Part shown: positions 7,283 through 13,875 of the stretch, one piece after another
How positions within the stretch are numbered: position 1 is the stretch's first letter
How the letters are laid out: every line of letters starts with the position of its first letter
DNA from: an uncultured Clostridium sp.
GTDB lineage: Bacteria; Bacillota_I; Bacilli_A; RF39; UBA660
NCBI GenBank assembly: GCA_945788325.1
Contig: CALZLL010000015.1
Location: 1-15,606 of the forward strand
Reading direction: 5' to 3'
DNA: 15,606 bases
Program-made: the position numbers and the translations under genes
The notes under the pieces: model-generated
Seen by the model: only the letters and a program-made list of their open reading frames with translations
What the model was told of the DNA's origin: nothing
Database searches by the model: none

Positions 7283-8221
7283 ATGAACTACTTTGATGAG
7301 ATAAAAAGCTTAATAGAAAAACAAGAAGTAAATGAACGAGTAAGACGGTTACAGTCAAATAACGAAACGATTAAGACTTACTACGAGATAGGAAAATTAT
7401 TAGTAGAAGCACAAGGAAAAGAAAAAAGGGCAAAATATGGAGAAGGACTATTAAAAAAGTGGTCTAAAATATTATCCAAAGAATATGGTAATGGCTATGA
7501 TTATACAAATCTATCAAGAATGAGAAAATTATATATTGTATTCCGAAAAGTTGGCACACCGTGCCAACAATTTAATCTTTCATGGTCTCATTATAGATAT
7601 ATATTAAAATTTGATAATGAGAACGAAAGAAATTATTACATAAATCGTTGTATTCAAAACAACTTATCAGTAAGAGGTTTAATTAATGAGATCAAGTCTA
7701 AATCGTTTGATAGATTATCTTACGCGGATAAGAAAAACATTAAGTTAATTAGTGAAAGTGATTCTAAAGATCTTACCGTAAAAGATATGCTTCATGATCC
7801 AATAATAATAAACGTAGATACTAATGAAAAAATAAGTGAAAAAGTACTAAAAAAATATATATTAAAAGAATTAGAACATTTCTTTTTAGAGTTAGGAACA
7901 GGATTTTCTTTTGTTGGAAGTGAGTATAAACTTACATATGAAAATAAAAATTATTATGTAGATTTATTAATGTTTAATACAGAATTAAATAGATATTTTG
8001 CGTGTGAGTTAAAACTGAATGATTCAAGTGTAAAAGATGTTGCGCAAACAAAACTATATATGATGCTTACGGATAAAGTTTTAAAAAAAAGTTTTCATAA
8101 AAGTACGATAGGAATATTAATTTCAAGGAAAAATAATAATATTATTTTTGAATATGTTAGTGATCCTAATTTGTTTTTAATAACTTACAAAATAAATAAC
8201 ACTAAATTAATAGGAAGTTAG
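7283..8221 (+). CDS. DUF1016 (YhcG-type) protein with C-terminal PDDEXK nuclease domain, copy 1
   Basis: A 312-residue protein. The N-terminal alpha-helical DUF1016 domain (about 1-145) includes YYEIGKLLVEAQ, KYGEGLLKKWSKILSKEYG and LSWSHYRYILKF. The C-terminal PDDEXK domain (about 165-305) includes DPIIINV, ELGTGFSFVGSEYKL, YYVDLLMFN with Asp227, CELKLN with Glu242 and Lys244, and Gln255. The spacing of Glu199 or nearby, Asp227 and E-x-K fits a complete metal-dependent nuclease core. Members of this family occur near restriction systems and mobile elements, and their biological role is poorly defined. The site AAGGA precedes the start. A 19-base perfect-arm palindrome (7550-7568) lies within codons 90-96. 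A near-duplicate follows after 13 bases. Confidence 0.85.
   Translation: MNYFDEIKSLIEKQEVNERVRRLQSNNETIKTYYEIGKLLVEAQGKEKRAKYGEGLLKKWSKILSKEYGNGYDYTNLSRMRKLYIVFRKVGTPCQQFNLSWSHYRYILKFDNENERNYYINRCIQNNLSVRGLINEIKSKSFDRLSYADKKNIKLISESDSKDLTVKDMLHDPIIINVDTNEKISEKVLKKYILKELEHFFLELGTGFSFVGSEYKLTYENKNYYVDLLMFNTELNRYFACELKLNDSSVKDVAQTKLYMMLTDKVLKKSFHKSTIGILISRKNNNIIFEYVSDPNLFLITYKINNTKLIGS
7550..7568. repeat. Intragenic palindrome in DUF1016 copy 1
   Basis: GTTGGCAC, loop ACC, GTGCCAAC: eight perfect pairs, unusually G/C-rich for this sequence. It is in frame with codons 90-96 and encodes VGTPCQ. The equivalent spot in copy 2 also forms a perfect palindrome although the bases differ. Confidence 0.85.
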
Positions 8222-8234
8222 AAAGGACTATTAT

Positions 8235-9086
8235 ATGAATTACTTTAATGAAATAAAAAACTTAATAGAAAAACAAGAAGTAAATGAACGAGTAAGACGG
8301 TTACAGTCAAATAACGAAACGATTAAGACTTACTACGAGATAGGAAAATTATTAGTAGAAGCACAAGGAAAAGAAAAAAGGGCAAAATATGGAGAAGGAC
8401 TATTAAAAAAGTGGTCTAAAATATTATCCAAAGAATATGGTAATGGTTATGATTATACAAATTTATCAAGAATGAGAAAATTATATACTATATTTCGAAA
8501 AGTTGGCTCAGTGAGCCAACTATTTAATCTATCATGGACTCACTGGCGCTATCTTCTAAAATTCGATAATGAAAACGAAAGAAATTATTATATAAACAGA
8601 TGTGTTCAAAATAACTTATCAGTAAGAGGTTTAATTAATGAGATCAAGTCTAAATCATTTGATAGGTTATCGTATGCAAATAAGAAAAACATTAAGTTGA
8701 TTAATGATAATTATGAAAAAGAACTCTCCGTAAAAGATATGCTTCATGACCCAATAATAATAAACGTAGATACTAATGAAAAAATAAGTGAAAAAGTACT
8801 AAAAAAATATATATTAAAAGAATTAGAACATTTCTTTTTAGAGTTAGGAACAGGATTTTCTTTTGTAATAGTAGAATTAAAATTGGATAAATCAAAATAT
8901 AAGGATATTCATCAATTACTTTTATACCGTGAGATAGTAGATAAAACAATGAAAAAAGATTTTCACAACAAAACTATTGCAATACTAATATCAAAGGAGA
9001 ATGATAAGTTTATATTAGAATATGTAAGTGATATGGATGTATTATTATCTACTTATTCATTTTATAATACTATAAATAATAAATGA
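8235..9086 (+). CDS. DUF1016 protein, copy 2, with part of the nuclease core missing
   Basis: A 283-residue tandem duplicate of the preceding gene. Bases 8261-8446 are identical to 7309-7494, and a second block ending at 8867 is nearly identical. After FSFV (residue 211) an in-frame gap removes the 28 residues equivalent to 212-239 of copy 1, taking out the strand with Asp227. The E-L-K of the E-x-K motif remains (residues 214-216). The C-terminal part, from about residue 218, is clearly more divergent (KYKDIHQLLLYREIVDKTM). Without the aspartate, normal PDDEXK cleavage is doubtful. It may be a regulatory or heteromer partner of copy 1, or a mosaic relic. The reading frame is intact and AAAGGA precedes the ATG. 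It starts 13 bases after copy 1, so they are co-transcribed. Confidence 0.75.
   Translation: MNYFNEIKNLIEKQEVNERVRRLQSNNETIKTYYEIGKLLVEAQGKEKRAKYGEGLLKKWSKILSKEYGNGYDYTNLSRMRKLYTIFRKVGSVSQLFNLSWTHWRYLLKFDNENERNYYINRCVQNNLSVRGLINEIKSKSFDRLSYANKKNIKLINDNYEKELSVKDMLHDPIIINVDTNEKISEKVLKKYILKELEHFFLELGTGFSFVIVELKLDKSKYKDIHQLLLYREIVDKTMKKDFHNKTIAILISKENDKFILEYVSDMDVLLSTYSFYNTINNK
8501..8521. repeat. Intragenic palindrome in DUF1016 copy 2
   Basis: GTTGGCTC, loop AGT, GAGCCAAC (8502-8520), extended by one A-T pair to nine pairs. Relative to copy 1 the seventh base changed A to T and its partner changed T to A, so pairing is kept. It encodes VGSVSQ (codons 90-95). Confidence 0.85.
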
Positions 9087-9090
9087 TATA

Positions 9091-9099
9091 TGTTATAAT
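9091..9099 (+). promoter_or_regulatory. Extended -10 promoter of the Alg14/Alg13-type pair
   Basis: TGTTATAAT begins five bases after the stop of DUF1016 copy 2; no -35 is evident. A start near 9106 leaves a leader of about 14 bases containing the AGGAGA site. It is identical to the element at 3847-3855. Confidence 0.55.
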
Positions 9100-9119
9100 G
9101 TTAAATAGGAGATAGAAGT

Positions 9120-9590
9120 ATGAAAAAGGTAATGTTTATATCAAGTATGGGTGGTCATTTAACCGAAATGATGCAACTTAAAAGTATTTTTAAAGAATAT
9201 GACTACAAGATTGTAACTGAAAAACATAAGTCAACGATTACACTTAAATCAAAATATAAAAGTAAGATAGATTATCTGCTTACTGGTAATAAAGATCATA
9301 TGTTAAAATATATATTTGTTATTCCATATAACGTCATTAAAAGTTTAATCTTGTTTTTAAAATTTAAACCAGATGTTGTTGTTACAACTGGAGCGCATAC
9401 TGCTGTTGCAATGTGTTACATAGCTAAAATATTTAGGAAAAAAGTTATATACATAGAGTCTTTTGCAAACATAGAAACGAAAACTTTGACAGGAAGACTT
9501 GTTTATCCTATCGCGGATAAATTTATCGTACAATGGCATTCAATGCTTAAGCTTTATCCTAAAGCAGTTTATGGAGGTTGGATATTCTAA
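9120..9590 (+). CDS. Alg14-type membrane subunit of a UDP-sugar glycosyltransferase
   Basis: A 156-residue protein with the Alg14/PssD/Cps14F hallmarks: FISSMGGHLTEMMQL near the N-terminus, a hydrophobic stretch around 64-80 (YIFVIPYNVIKSLILFL), PDVVVTTGAHTAVAMCY (84-100) and YIESFAN (111-117). In this family the Alg14-like subunit holds the partner at the membrane and contributes acceptor binding, while the Alg13-like subunit binds the nucleotide sugar. Together they usually add the second sugar to a polyprenyl-diphosphate-linked sugar. Its stop codon overlaps the start of the Alg13-like gene (TAATG), consistent with equal production of two subunits. AGGAGA precedes the ATG. Confidence 0.85.
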   Translation: MKKVMFISSMGGHLTEMMQLKSIFKEYDYKIVTEKHKSTITLKSKYKSKIDYLLTGNKDHMLKYIFVIPYNVIKSLILFLKFKPDVVVTTGAHTAVAMCYIAKIFRKKVIYIESFANIETKTLTGRLVYPIADKFIVQWHSMLKLYPKAVYGGWIF

Positions 9591-10069
9591 TGATATTAGT
9601 ACTACTAGGAACTCAAGATAAGCCTTTTAATAGACTTTTAGATGCTATATCAAAAGCTAAAAAAGATAAAATAATAAAAGATAAAGTAATAGCACAAATA
9701 GGTTGTACTACTTTTCAAGATAAAAACATCAACACTTTTGACTTTAAATCCAAAGAAGAAATAGAAAAGTTAATTGAAGATGCAAGAATAGTAATAACTC
9801 ATGCGGGGGTAGGAACAATAACAGAATGCTTGCAAAAAGATAAAAAAGTTATTGTTGTACCTAGACTTAAAAAGTATGGTGAACATACCAATGATCATCA
9901 AATGCAAATAACTAAAGAGTTTGCTATGAAAGATTACGTATTACCATTATATGATACTAAAAATTTATCTAAAACTTTAGATAAGATTAAAACTTTTAAA
10001 CCAGTAAAATATGAATCAAATACTGAAAACTTTAAAAAACAAATTAAAAAATATATAGAAGAATTATAA
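9590..10069 (+). CDS. Alg13-type catalytic subunit of a UDP-sugar glycosyltransferase
   Basis: A 159-residue protein starting MILVLLGTQDKPFNRLL, typical of Alg13/PssE/Cps14G. The GT28-type donor-binding motif THAGVGTITECL lies in the middle and is followed by VVPRLKKYGEHTNDHQ, which matches the conserved (P)R...EH.ndHQ segment. A TTG at 9578 extends the frame but sits directly against GGAGG (9573-9577); the ATG at 9590 overlaps the previous stop, lies 12 bases past GGAGG and gives the family N-terminus, so it is chosen. It acts with the Alg14-like protein at the inner membrane face. The sugar donor cannot be read from the sequence; UDP-glucose, -galactose or -GlcNAc are the family options. 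Confidence 0.87.
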   Translation: MILVLLGTQDKPFNRLLDAISKAKKDKIIKDKVIAQIGCTTFQDKNINTFDFKSKEEIEKLIEDARIVITHAGVGTITECLQKDKKVIVVPRLKKYGEHTNDHQMQITKEFAMKDYVLPLYDTKNLSKTLDKIKTFKPVKYESNTENFKKQIKKYIEEL

Positions 10070-10070
10070 T

Positions 10071-10096
10071 AAGCACTAACAAGTGCTTTTACTTTA
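10071..10096 (+). terminator. Terminator of the Alg14/Alg13-type operon
   Basis: AAGCACT (10071-10077) pairs with AGTGCTT (10082-10088) across a four-base loop and continues TTACTTTAC. The stem is perfect and the tail is moderately T-rich. Confidence 0.7.
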
Positions 10097-10114
10097 CACT
10101 CTTTTTCTTATTTT

Positions 10115-10143
10115 TTGACGATTTATAATTACTTTAGTATAAT
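10115..10143 (+). promoter_or_regulatory. Promoter of the GT4/GT2 operon
   Basis: TTGACG (10115-10120), exactly 17 bases, TATAAT (10138-10143). Transcription should start near 10150, leaving a very short leader with GGTGAT next to the ATG at 10160. The TTG of the -35 box is in frame with the coding region but cannot be a start codon if this promoter is used. Confidence 0.75.
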
Positions 10144-10159
10144 TAATATGGTGATAAAT

Positions 10160-11287
10160 ATGAAAAAAATAACAATCCTTGCATTACATTTAGGATATGG
10201 TGGAATAGAAAATGCAATAGCAAGTCTTGCAAATTTATTATGCGAAAAATATGATGTAGAAATATTATCAGTTTATCGTTTGTATAATGAACCAGTTTTT
10301 GAACTTGATGAAAGAATAAAAGTAAACTATATTTCAAACATAAAACCTAATAAAAAAGAAATGATTTACTACTTAAAGAAAAAGAATTTTAACATGTTTT
10401 TTAAGGGAATAGGTGCAAGCTTAAAAACAGGTTGGGTTAAATATGTTAAAACTGCTAATGTTTTAAGAAAACTTAATACGGACGTAATAATATCAACAAG
10501 AACGATTCACAATAAACTAGTTTCTATATTTGTTAAAAAAGATATTAAGAAAATAGCTTGGGAACATAATCATCATAATAATAATAACAAATATATTAAA
10601 TCACTTGTTTCTTCATGCAAGAATATAAATTACTTTGTTCCAGTATCAAAAGAACTATCAGAGTTTTATAAGAAGTATTTAGGTGAAAAGGTTTTTTACA
10701 TTCCAAATTGCTTGGATAAAATGCCAAGTAAGTTATCTAAATTAGAATCTAAAAATTTAATATCAATAGGTAGACTATCAAAAGAAAAAGGTTTTGATGA
10801 TTTATTAAGATTATTTAAAAAAGTAAGTGTTAAGAATCCTGAATGGAAACTTAATATAATTGGGGATGGCATGGAAAAAAATAGTTTATTAGAACTTGCA
10901 GATGAATTAAAATTAGGTGATAAAGTGGTTTTTCATGGATATCAAAATAAAGACTATATAAATGACGTTTTAATGGATAGTTCAATATACATAATGACAT
11001 CCCATACTGAAAGTTTTGGACTTGTTTTAATAGAAGCGATGAGTCATGGAATTCCTTGTTTATCATATACTTCTGCACAAGGTGCAAATGAAATAATAGA
11101 TAATGGTAAAGACGGATACTTAATAGAAAATAGAAATGAAGAAGAAATGATTGATAAAATAGATGAATTAATAAGCGATGATAAATTACGTAAGAAACTA
11201 GGTAAAGAAGCTAGAAGTAAGTCAAAAGAATATAGTGGTGAAGTAGTTTTAGAAAAATGGATTAAGTTGATTAATAAAAGAAAGTAG
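10160..11287 (+). CDS. GT4-family glycosyltransferase (GT-B fold)
   Basis: A 375-residue cytoplasmic glycosyltransferase. The N-terminal Rossmann half opens KKITILALHLGYGGIENAI, with the Gly-Gly loop typical of the family. The C-terminal half has LISIGRLSKEKGFDDLL (200-216), LNIIGDGMEKNSL, VVFHGYQ and the E-x7-E motif (Glu284 to Glu292, ESFGLVLIE), which binds the nucleotide sugar. Members are retaining enzymes that lengthen lipid-linked polysaccharide repeats; donor and acceptor are unknown. The start at 10160 follows GGTGAT and lies downstream of the promoter. The GT2 gene begins nine bases after its stop, so the two are co-transcribed. Confidence 0.88.
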   Translation: MKKITILALHLGYGGIENAIASLANLLCEKYDVEILSVYRLYNEPVFELDERIKVNYISNIKPNKKEMIYYLKKKNFNMFFKGIGASLKTGWVKYVKTANVLRKLNTDVIISTRTIHNKLVSIFVKKDIKKIAWEHNHHNNNNKYIKSLVSSCKNINYFVPVSKELSEFYKKYLGEKVFYIPNCLDKMPSKLSKLESKNLISIGRLSKEKGFDDLLRLFKKVSVKNPEWKLNIIGDGMEKNSLLELADELKLGDKVVFHGYQNKDYINDVLMDSSIYIMTSHTESFGLVLIEAMSHGIPCLSYTSAQGANEIIDNGKDGYLIENRNEEEMIDKIDELISDDKLRKKLGKEARSKSKEYSGEVVLEKWIKLINKRK

Positions 11288-11296
11288 GTTAGAATT

Positions 11297-12205
11297 ATGA
11301 AATTATCGGTAGTTGTTCCTAGCTATAATGAAAAAGCTAGTATAAAAGATTTTTATGAGCAATTAACAAAAATGTTAAAAAAAGAAAAAATAACATATGA
11401 AATTATATTTATTGATGATGGTAGTTATGATGATACTTATTTAGAAATAGAAGAAATTATAACTAGTGATAAAAATGTAAGAGGAATTAGATTTTCTAGA
11501 AATTTTGGAAAAGAATCTGCTATGCTAGCAGGCTTAGAACATGCAACAGGAGAATACGTAGCAATTATGGATGCGGATTTACAGCATACACCTGATATGT
11601 TAGTTCAAATGTATAAAAAACTAGTTGATAATACCGAGTATGATGTTGTTTGTGCATATAAAGCAAATAGAAGAAATGAAGGTTCTTTAAAAAGAACGTT
11701 AATATCAATATTTTATAAAGTTAATAATAGAATATCAGATGTTAAATTATTACCAGGTGCTAGTGATTTTAGAGTATTTACATCAAGTGTTAAAGATGCA
11801 ATAATTTCATTACCTGAAAAAACAAGGTTTTTAAAAGGAATATTCTCATGGATAGGATTCAATACTATATATGTTCCGTATACTCCTGAAAAAAGACTTC
11901 ATGGGACATCTAAGTGGTCAATTATTAAATTAATTAAATATTCTTTAGGTGGTATTGTTTCTTTTTCAACTAAACCTATAAAGTTTATATTTATCCTTGG
12001 AATATTAGTATTTATGGTAGGATTAATCAATTTTCTACTAATGGGTAATTTAGCTAATAGAACAATAATACTTTTTGTATCAACCATAATGTTATCTCTT
12101 GGTATTATGTCTTTATACATATCTAGAATATATAGTAATATACTTGGAAGGCCAAATTATATAATAAAAAAGAAAAGTGGATTTAATAATAAAACAACTA
12201 AATAA
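11297..12205 (+). CDS. Polyprenyl-phosphate glycosyltransferase (GT2, DPM1/GtrB/CsbB-like)
   Basis: A 302-residue protein with a GT2 catalytic domain: SVVVPSYNEKASI (4-16), FIDDGSYDDT (38-47) with donor-binding Asp40-Asp41, FSRNFGKESAMLAGLEHATG (66-85) and the metal motif DADLQH (92-97). ASDFRVF and EKRLHGTSKWS follow, then two membrane helices (about 228-250 and 255-275) and a tail IYSNILGRPNYIIKKK. This is the arrangement of GtrB/CsbB/ArnC-type enzymes, which move a sugar from a nucleotide onto undecaprenyl phosphate. The carrier sugar is then flipped and used outside the membrane to glycosylate a polymer or lipid. The ribosome site (AGG) is weak, suggesting coupling to the preceding GT4 gene. 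A flippase and outer-face transferase are not seen; the Wzy-like GT-C-sized protein at 160-1404 is a remote candidate. Confidence 0.88.
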   Translation: MKLSVVVPSYNEKASIKDFYEQLTKMLKKEKITYEIIFIDDGSYDDTYLEIEEIITSDKNVRGIRFSRNFGKESAMLAGLEHATGEYVAIMDADLQHTPDMLVQMYKKLVDNTEYDVVCAYKANRRNEGSLKRTLISIFYKVNNRISDVKLLPGASDFRVFTSSVKDAIISLPEKTRFLKGIFSWIGFNTIYVPYTPEKRLHGTSKWSIIKLIKYSLGGIVSFSTKPIKFIFILGILVFMVGLINFLLMGNLANRTIILFVSTIMLSLGIMSLYISRIYSNILGRPNYIIKKKSGFNNKTTK

Positions 12206-12227
12206 TATTTGGTTGTTTTTAGTTTTT
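12191..12227 (+). terminator. Terminator overlapping the end of the GT2 gene
   Basis: Arm 12191-12203 pairs with 12207-12219 (AAAACAAC with GTTGTTTT at the base, one T-G wobble), followed by TAGTTTTT. The left arm includes the last codons and first stop base of the GT2 gene. Confidence 0.75.
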
Positions 12228-12228
12228 A

Positions 12229-12237
12229 TGATAAAAT
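12229..12237 (+). promoter_or_regulatory. Extended -10 promoter of the TagO/WecA-like gene
   Basis: TGATAAAAT fits an extended -10 with one mismatch to TATAAT. TTGGTT at 12209-12214 lies 17 bases upstream as a possible -35, inside the preceding terminator. GGTGAT at 12247-12252 is the ribosome site for the ATG at 12258. Confidence 0.45.
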
Positions 12238-12257
12238 TATAGTAGTGGTGATTTACG

Positions 12258-13346
12258 ATGCAAGATAAAATAATAGAAGTATTAAAAATAGTTATGTCGG
12301 TAATGATTTTTACTGCAGCTTTATTCCCAATGGTAAAATGGATTTGTTATCATGTTGGAGCGCTTGATTATCCAAACGAAAGAAAGGTTCATAAAAAACC
12401 AATGCCAGTTATGGGCGGACTTATGTTGTATTTAGGATTTTTGTTTGGATATATGCTTTTTGCTCCTCAAAATACCCAAATGTTAGCTATTTTAATAGCA
12501 AGTTTTATTGTTATTATAACAGGTATTTTGGATGTAATAAAACCACTAAGGGCAAGAGAAAAGTTAGTGGGCCAAGTAGTAGCAGCATGTATAATTGTTT
12601 TTTATGGAAAAATATTATTAAATGATATATCAGCATTTGGTTTTTACTTTGATTTTGGATGGTTAGCATATCCAATTACCATAATTTTTATTATAGCATT
12701 AATGAATTGCATAAACTTTATCGATGGATTAGATGGGTTATGTGCTGGTATTTCAACCATATTTTTTGCAACTATCGGTGTATTAGCATTCATAATGCAT
12801 AACATAGGTAGTTTAGAAATAACAATAGCATTTATAATGATAGGAACTTGCTTGGGATTTTTAATATTTAATTTTAATCCTGCCAAAATATTCATGGGTG
12901 AAATAGGTTCTATGTTTCTTGGCTTTATGATAGCAGTTGTATGTTTATTAGGATTTAAGGCGGTAACTTTAACTTCTTTAGTTGTTCCTATGTTAATTCT
13001 TGCAATACCAATTCTTGATACACTGTTTGCAATATTAAGAAGAATTATTCATCATAAACCAATATATGAAGCTGATAAGCAGCATCTTCATCATCAACTT
13101 TTAAATAAGAAATTTTCACAAAGAACGACGGTTTTGATAATATACGCAGTAAGTATTTTGTTTTCTTTAGCATCTGTTCTTTATGTTTTAAAAGATAAAA
13201 AATTAGGTATTATTATATATATTATTCTAGTATTACTTATTACTTGGGTTATTTTAACAACTGATATATTAACAGATAAAGCAAAAATACATATAAGTAT
13301 ACCAACAATAAAGAAAAAATCAAAACCTAGTAAAAAAAGCAAGTGA
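12258..13346 (+). CDS. Polyprenyl-phosphate N-acetylhexosamine-1-phosphate transferase (TagO/WecA/MraY superfamily), atypical active site
   Basis: A 362-residue integral membrane protein with about ten hydrophobic helices and the superfamily signatures in order: ALDYPNERKVHKKPMPVMGG (35-54), NCINFIDGLDGL (150-161) with Asn150, Asn153, Asp156 and Asp159, PAKIFMGEIGSMFLG (208-222), PILDTL (251-256) and DKQHLHHQLL (273-282). The last is the His motif of TagO/WecA enzymes, favouring these over MraY. They load a sugar-1-phosphate, usually GlcNAc, on undecaprenyl phosphate and so start teichoic-acid or capsule synthesis. Two normally invariant positions differ: the paired aspartates after the third helix read Asp92-Val93 (GILDVIKPL), and the catalytic Asp of MGDxGS is Glu215. 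A basic tail (KKKSKPSKKSK) ends the protein. It is monocistronic. Confidence 0.85.
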   Translation: MQDKIIEVLKIVMSVMIFTAALFPMVKWICYHVGALDYPNERKVHKKPMPVMGGLMLYLGFLFGYMLFAPQNTQMLAILIASFIVIITGILDVIKPLRAREKLVGQVVAACIIVFYGKILLNDISAFGFYFDFGWLAYPITIIFIIALMNCINFIDGLDGLCAGISTIFFATIGVLAFIMHNIGSLEITIAFIMIGTCLGFLIFNFNPAKIFMGEIGSMFLGFMIAVVCLLGFKAVTLTSLVVPMLILAIPILDTLFAILRRIIHHKPIYEADKQHLHHQLLNKKFSQRTTVLIIYAVSILFSLASVLYVLKDKKLGIIIYIILVLLITWVILTTDILTDKAKIHISIPTIKKKSKPSKKSK

Positions 13347-13347
13347 T

Positions 13348-13376
13348 TTGACAATTATAATTAAATATGATAATAT
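13348..13376 (+). promoter_or_regulatory. Promoter of the J-like gene
   Basis: Consensus TTGACA (13348-13353), 17 bases, then TAATAT (13371-13376) preceded by the TGA extension. It starts two bases after the stop of the TagO/WecA-like gene. This is the best -35 in the window. The message would begin near 13383, with a GGGGG ribosome site at about 13393-13397. Confidence 0.75.
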
Positions 13377-13402
13377 AACACCCGTTTATTAAGGGGGAAA
13401 TT

Positions 13403-13807
13403 ATGTTTAATATTAGTTTAAAAATTTTAGGTTTAAAAAAAGATTATACCTTTGAAGAATTAGATAAAGCATATTATGCTTCCATAAAATCTAATGGTGA
13501 TCTTGAAATAATAACAAATGCTTATAATTATTTAAAAGAAGACTTAACAAATAAAACAAAATTTGATGAATCTTTGAAAGATTTAAAAGAAAATCATGAT
13601 GATGGAGTAGCTCTTAATTTAAATCTAATAAAAGCTTTAGAATATGTTATGGATAGTAATTTAAGAGAAGATATAATAAATTTTGAAATTAATGATTTAA
13701 ATGATGCAATAAGATATTATGAGCTAAGAAACATGTATGATGCATTAAAAGAATACCATGATAGTAATTATGGAAAGAGTAAAAATTGGTATAATAAAAC
13801 TTATTAA
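13403..13807 (+). CDS. Small acidic protein with a degenerate J-like N-terminus
   Basis: A 134-residue protein without signal or membrane segment, not assignable to a family with confidence. Residues 4-46 follow the layout of a J domain: LKILGLKKDYTFEELDKAYY, a short loop, then IITNAYNYLKE. However, the loop that should carry His-Pro-Asp reads SIKSNGD, so DnaK ATPase stimulation is not expected. The rest is helical and charged, ending SKNWYNKTY. It has its own strong promoter, a GGGGG ribosome site and its own terminator, so it is a self-contained unit between two envelope transcription units. The J likeness is inference from pattern only. Confidence 0.65.
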   Translation: MFNISLKILGLKKDYTFEELDKAYYASIKSNGDLEIITNAYNYLKEDLTNKTKFDESLKDLKENHDDGVALNLNLIKALEYVMDSNLREDIINFEINDLNDAIRYYELRNMYDALKEYHDSNYGKSKNWYNKTY

Positions 13808-13835
13808 GATTGTACTTATGTACAATCTTTTCTTT
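13806..13835 (+). terminator. Terminator of the J-like gene
   Basis: AAGATTGTAC (13806-13815) and GTACAATCTT (13820-13829) are perfect ten-base arms around TTAT, followed by TTCTTTTT. It overlaps the stop codon of the J-like gene. Confidence 0.9.
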
Positions 13836-13838
13836 TTA

Positions 13839-13847
13839 TGATATTAT
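13839..13847 (+). promoter_or_regulatory. Extended -10 promoter of the coiled-coil/glycolipid operon
   Basis: TGATATTAT fits TGn plus a -10 with two mismatches to TATAAT. It lies directly after the T-tract of the preceding terminator and about 16 bases before the GGAGG at 13863-13867. Confidence 0.4.
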
Positions 13848-13875
13848 TTATATATATGATATGGAGGATTTTCTT

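Noticed and set aside
8235..9086. DUF1016 copy 2 as a frameshifted pseudogene
   Set aside because: The missing segment is a multiple of three, the frame stays open to a normal end, and the ribosome site is intact; reduced activity is likely but gene death is not shown.
7283..9086. Restriction-modification or CRISPR locus around the nuclease genes
   Set aside because: No methyltransferase, specificity subunit, cas gene or spaced repeat array is visible; the only repeats are the gene duplication and its palindromes.
10115..10159. Upstream TTG start for the GT4 gene
   Set aside because: The TTG belongs to a -35 box of a well-spaced promoter, so this stretch would not be in the message.
13810..13875. 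Longer start (TTG) for the coiled-coil gene
   Set aside because: It lies inside the terminator hairpin of the preceding gene and before the extended -10; GGAGG supports the ATG at 13876.
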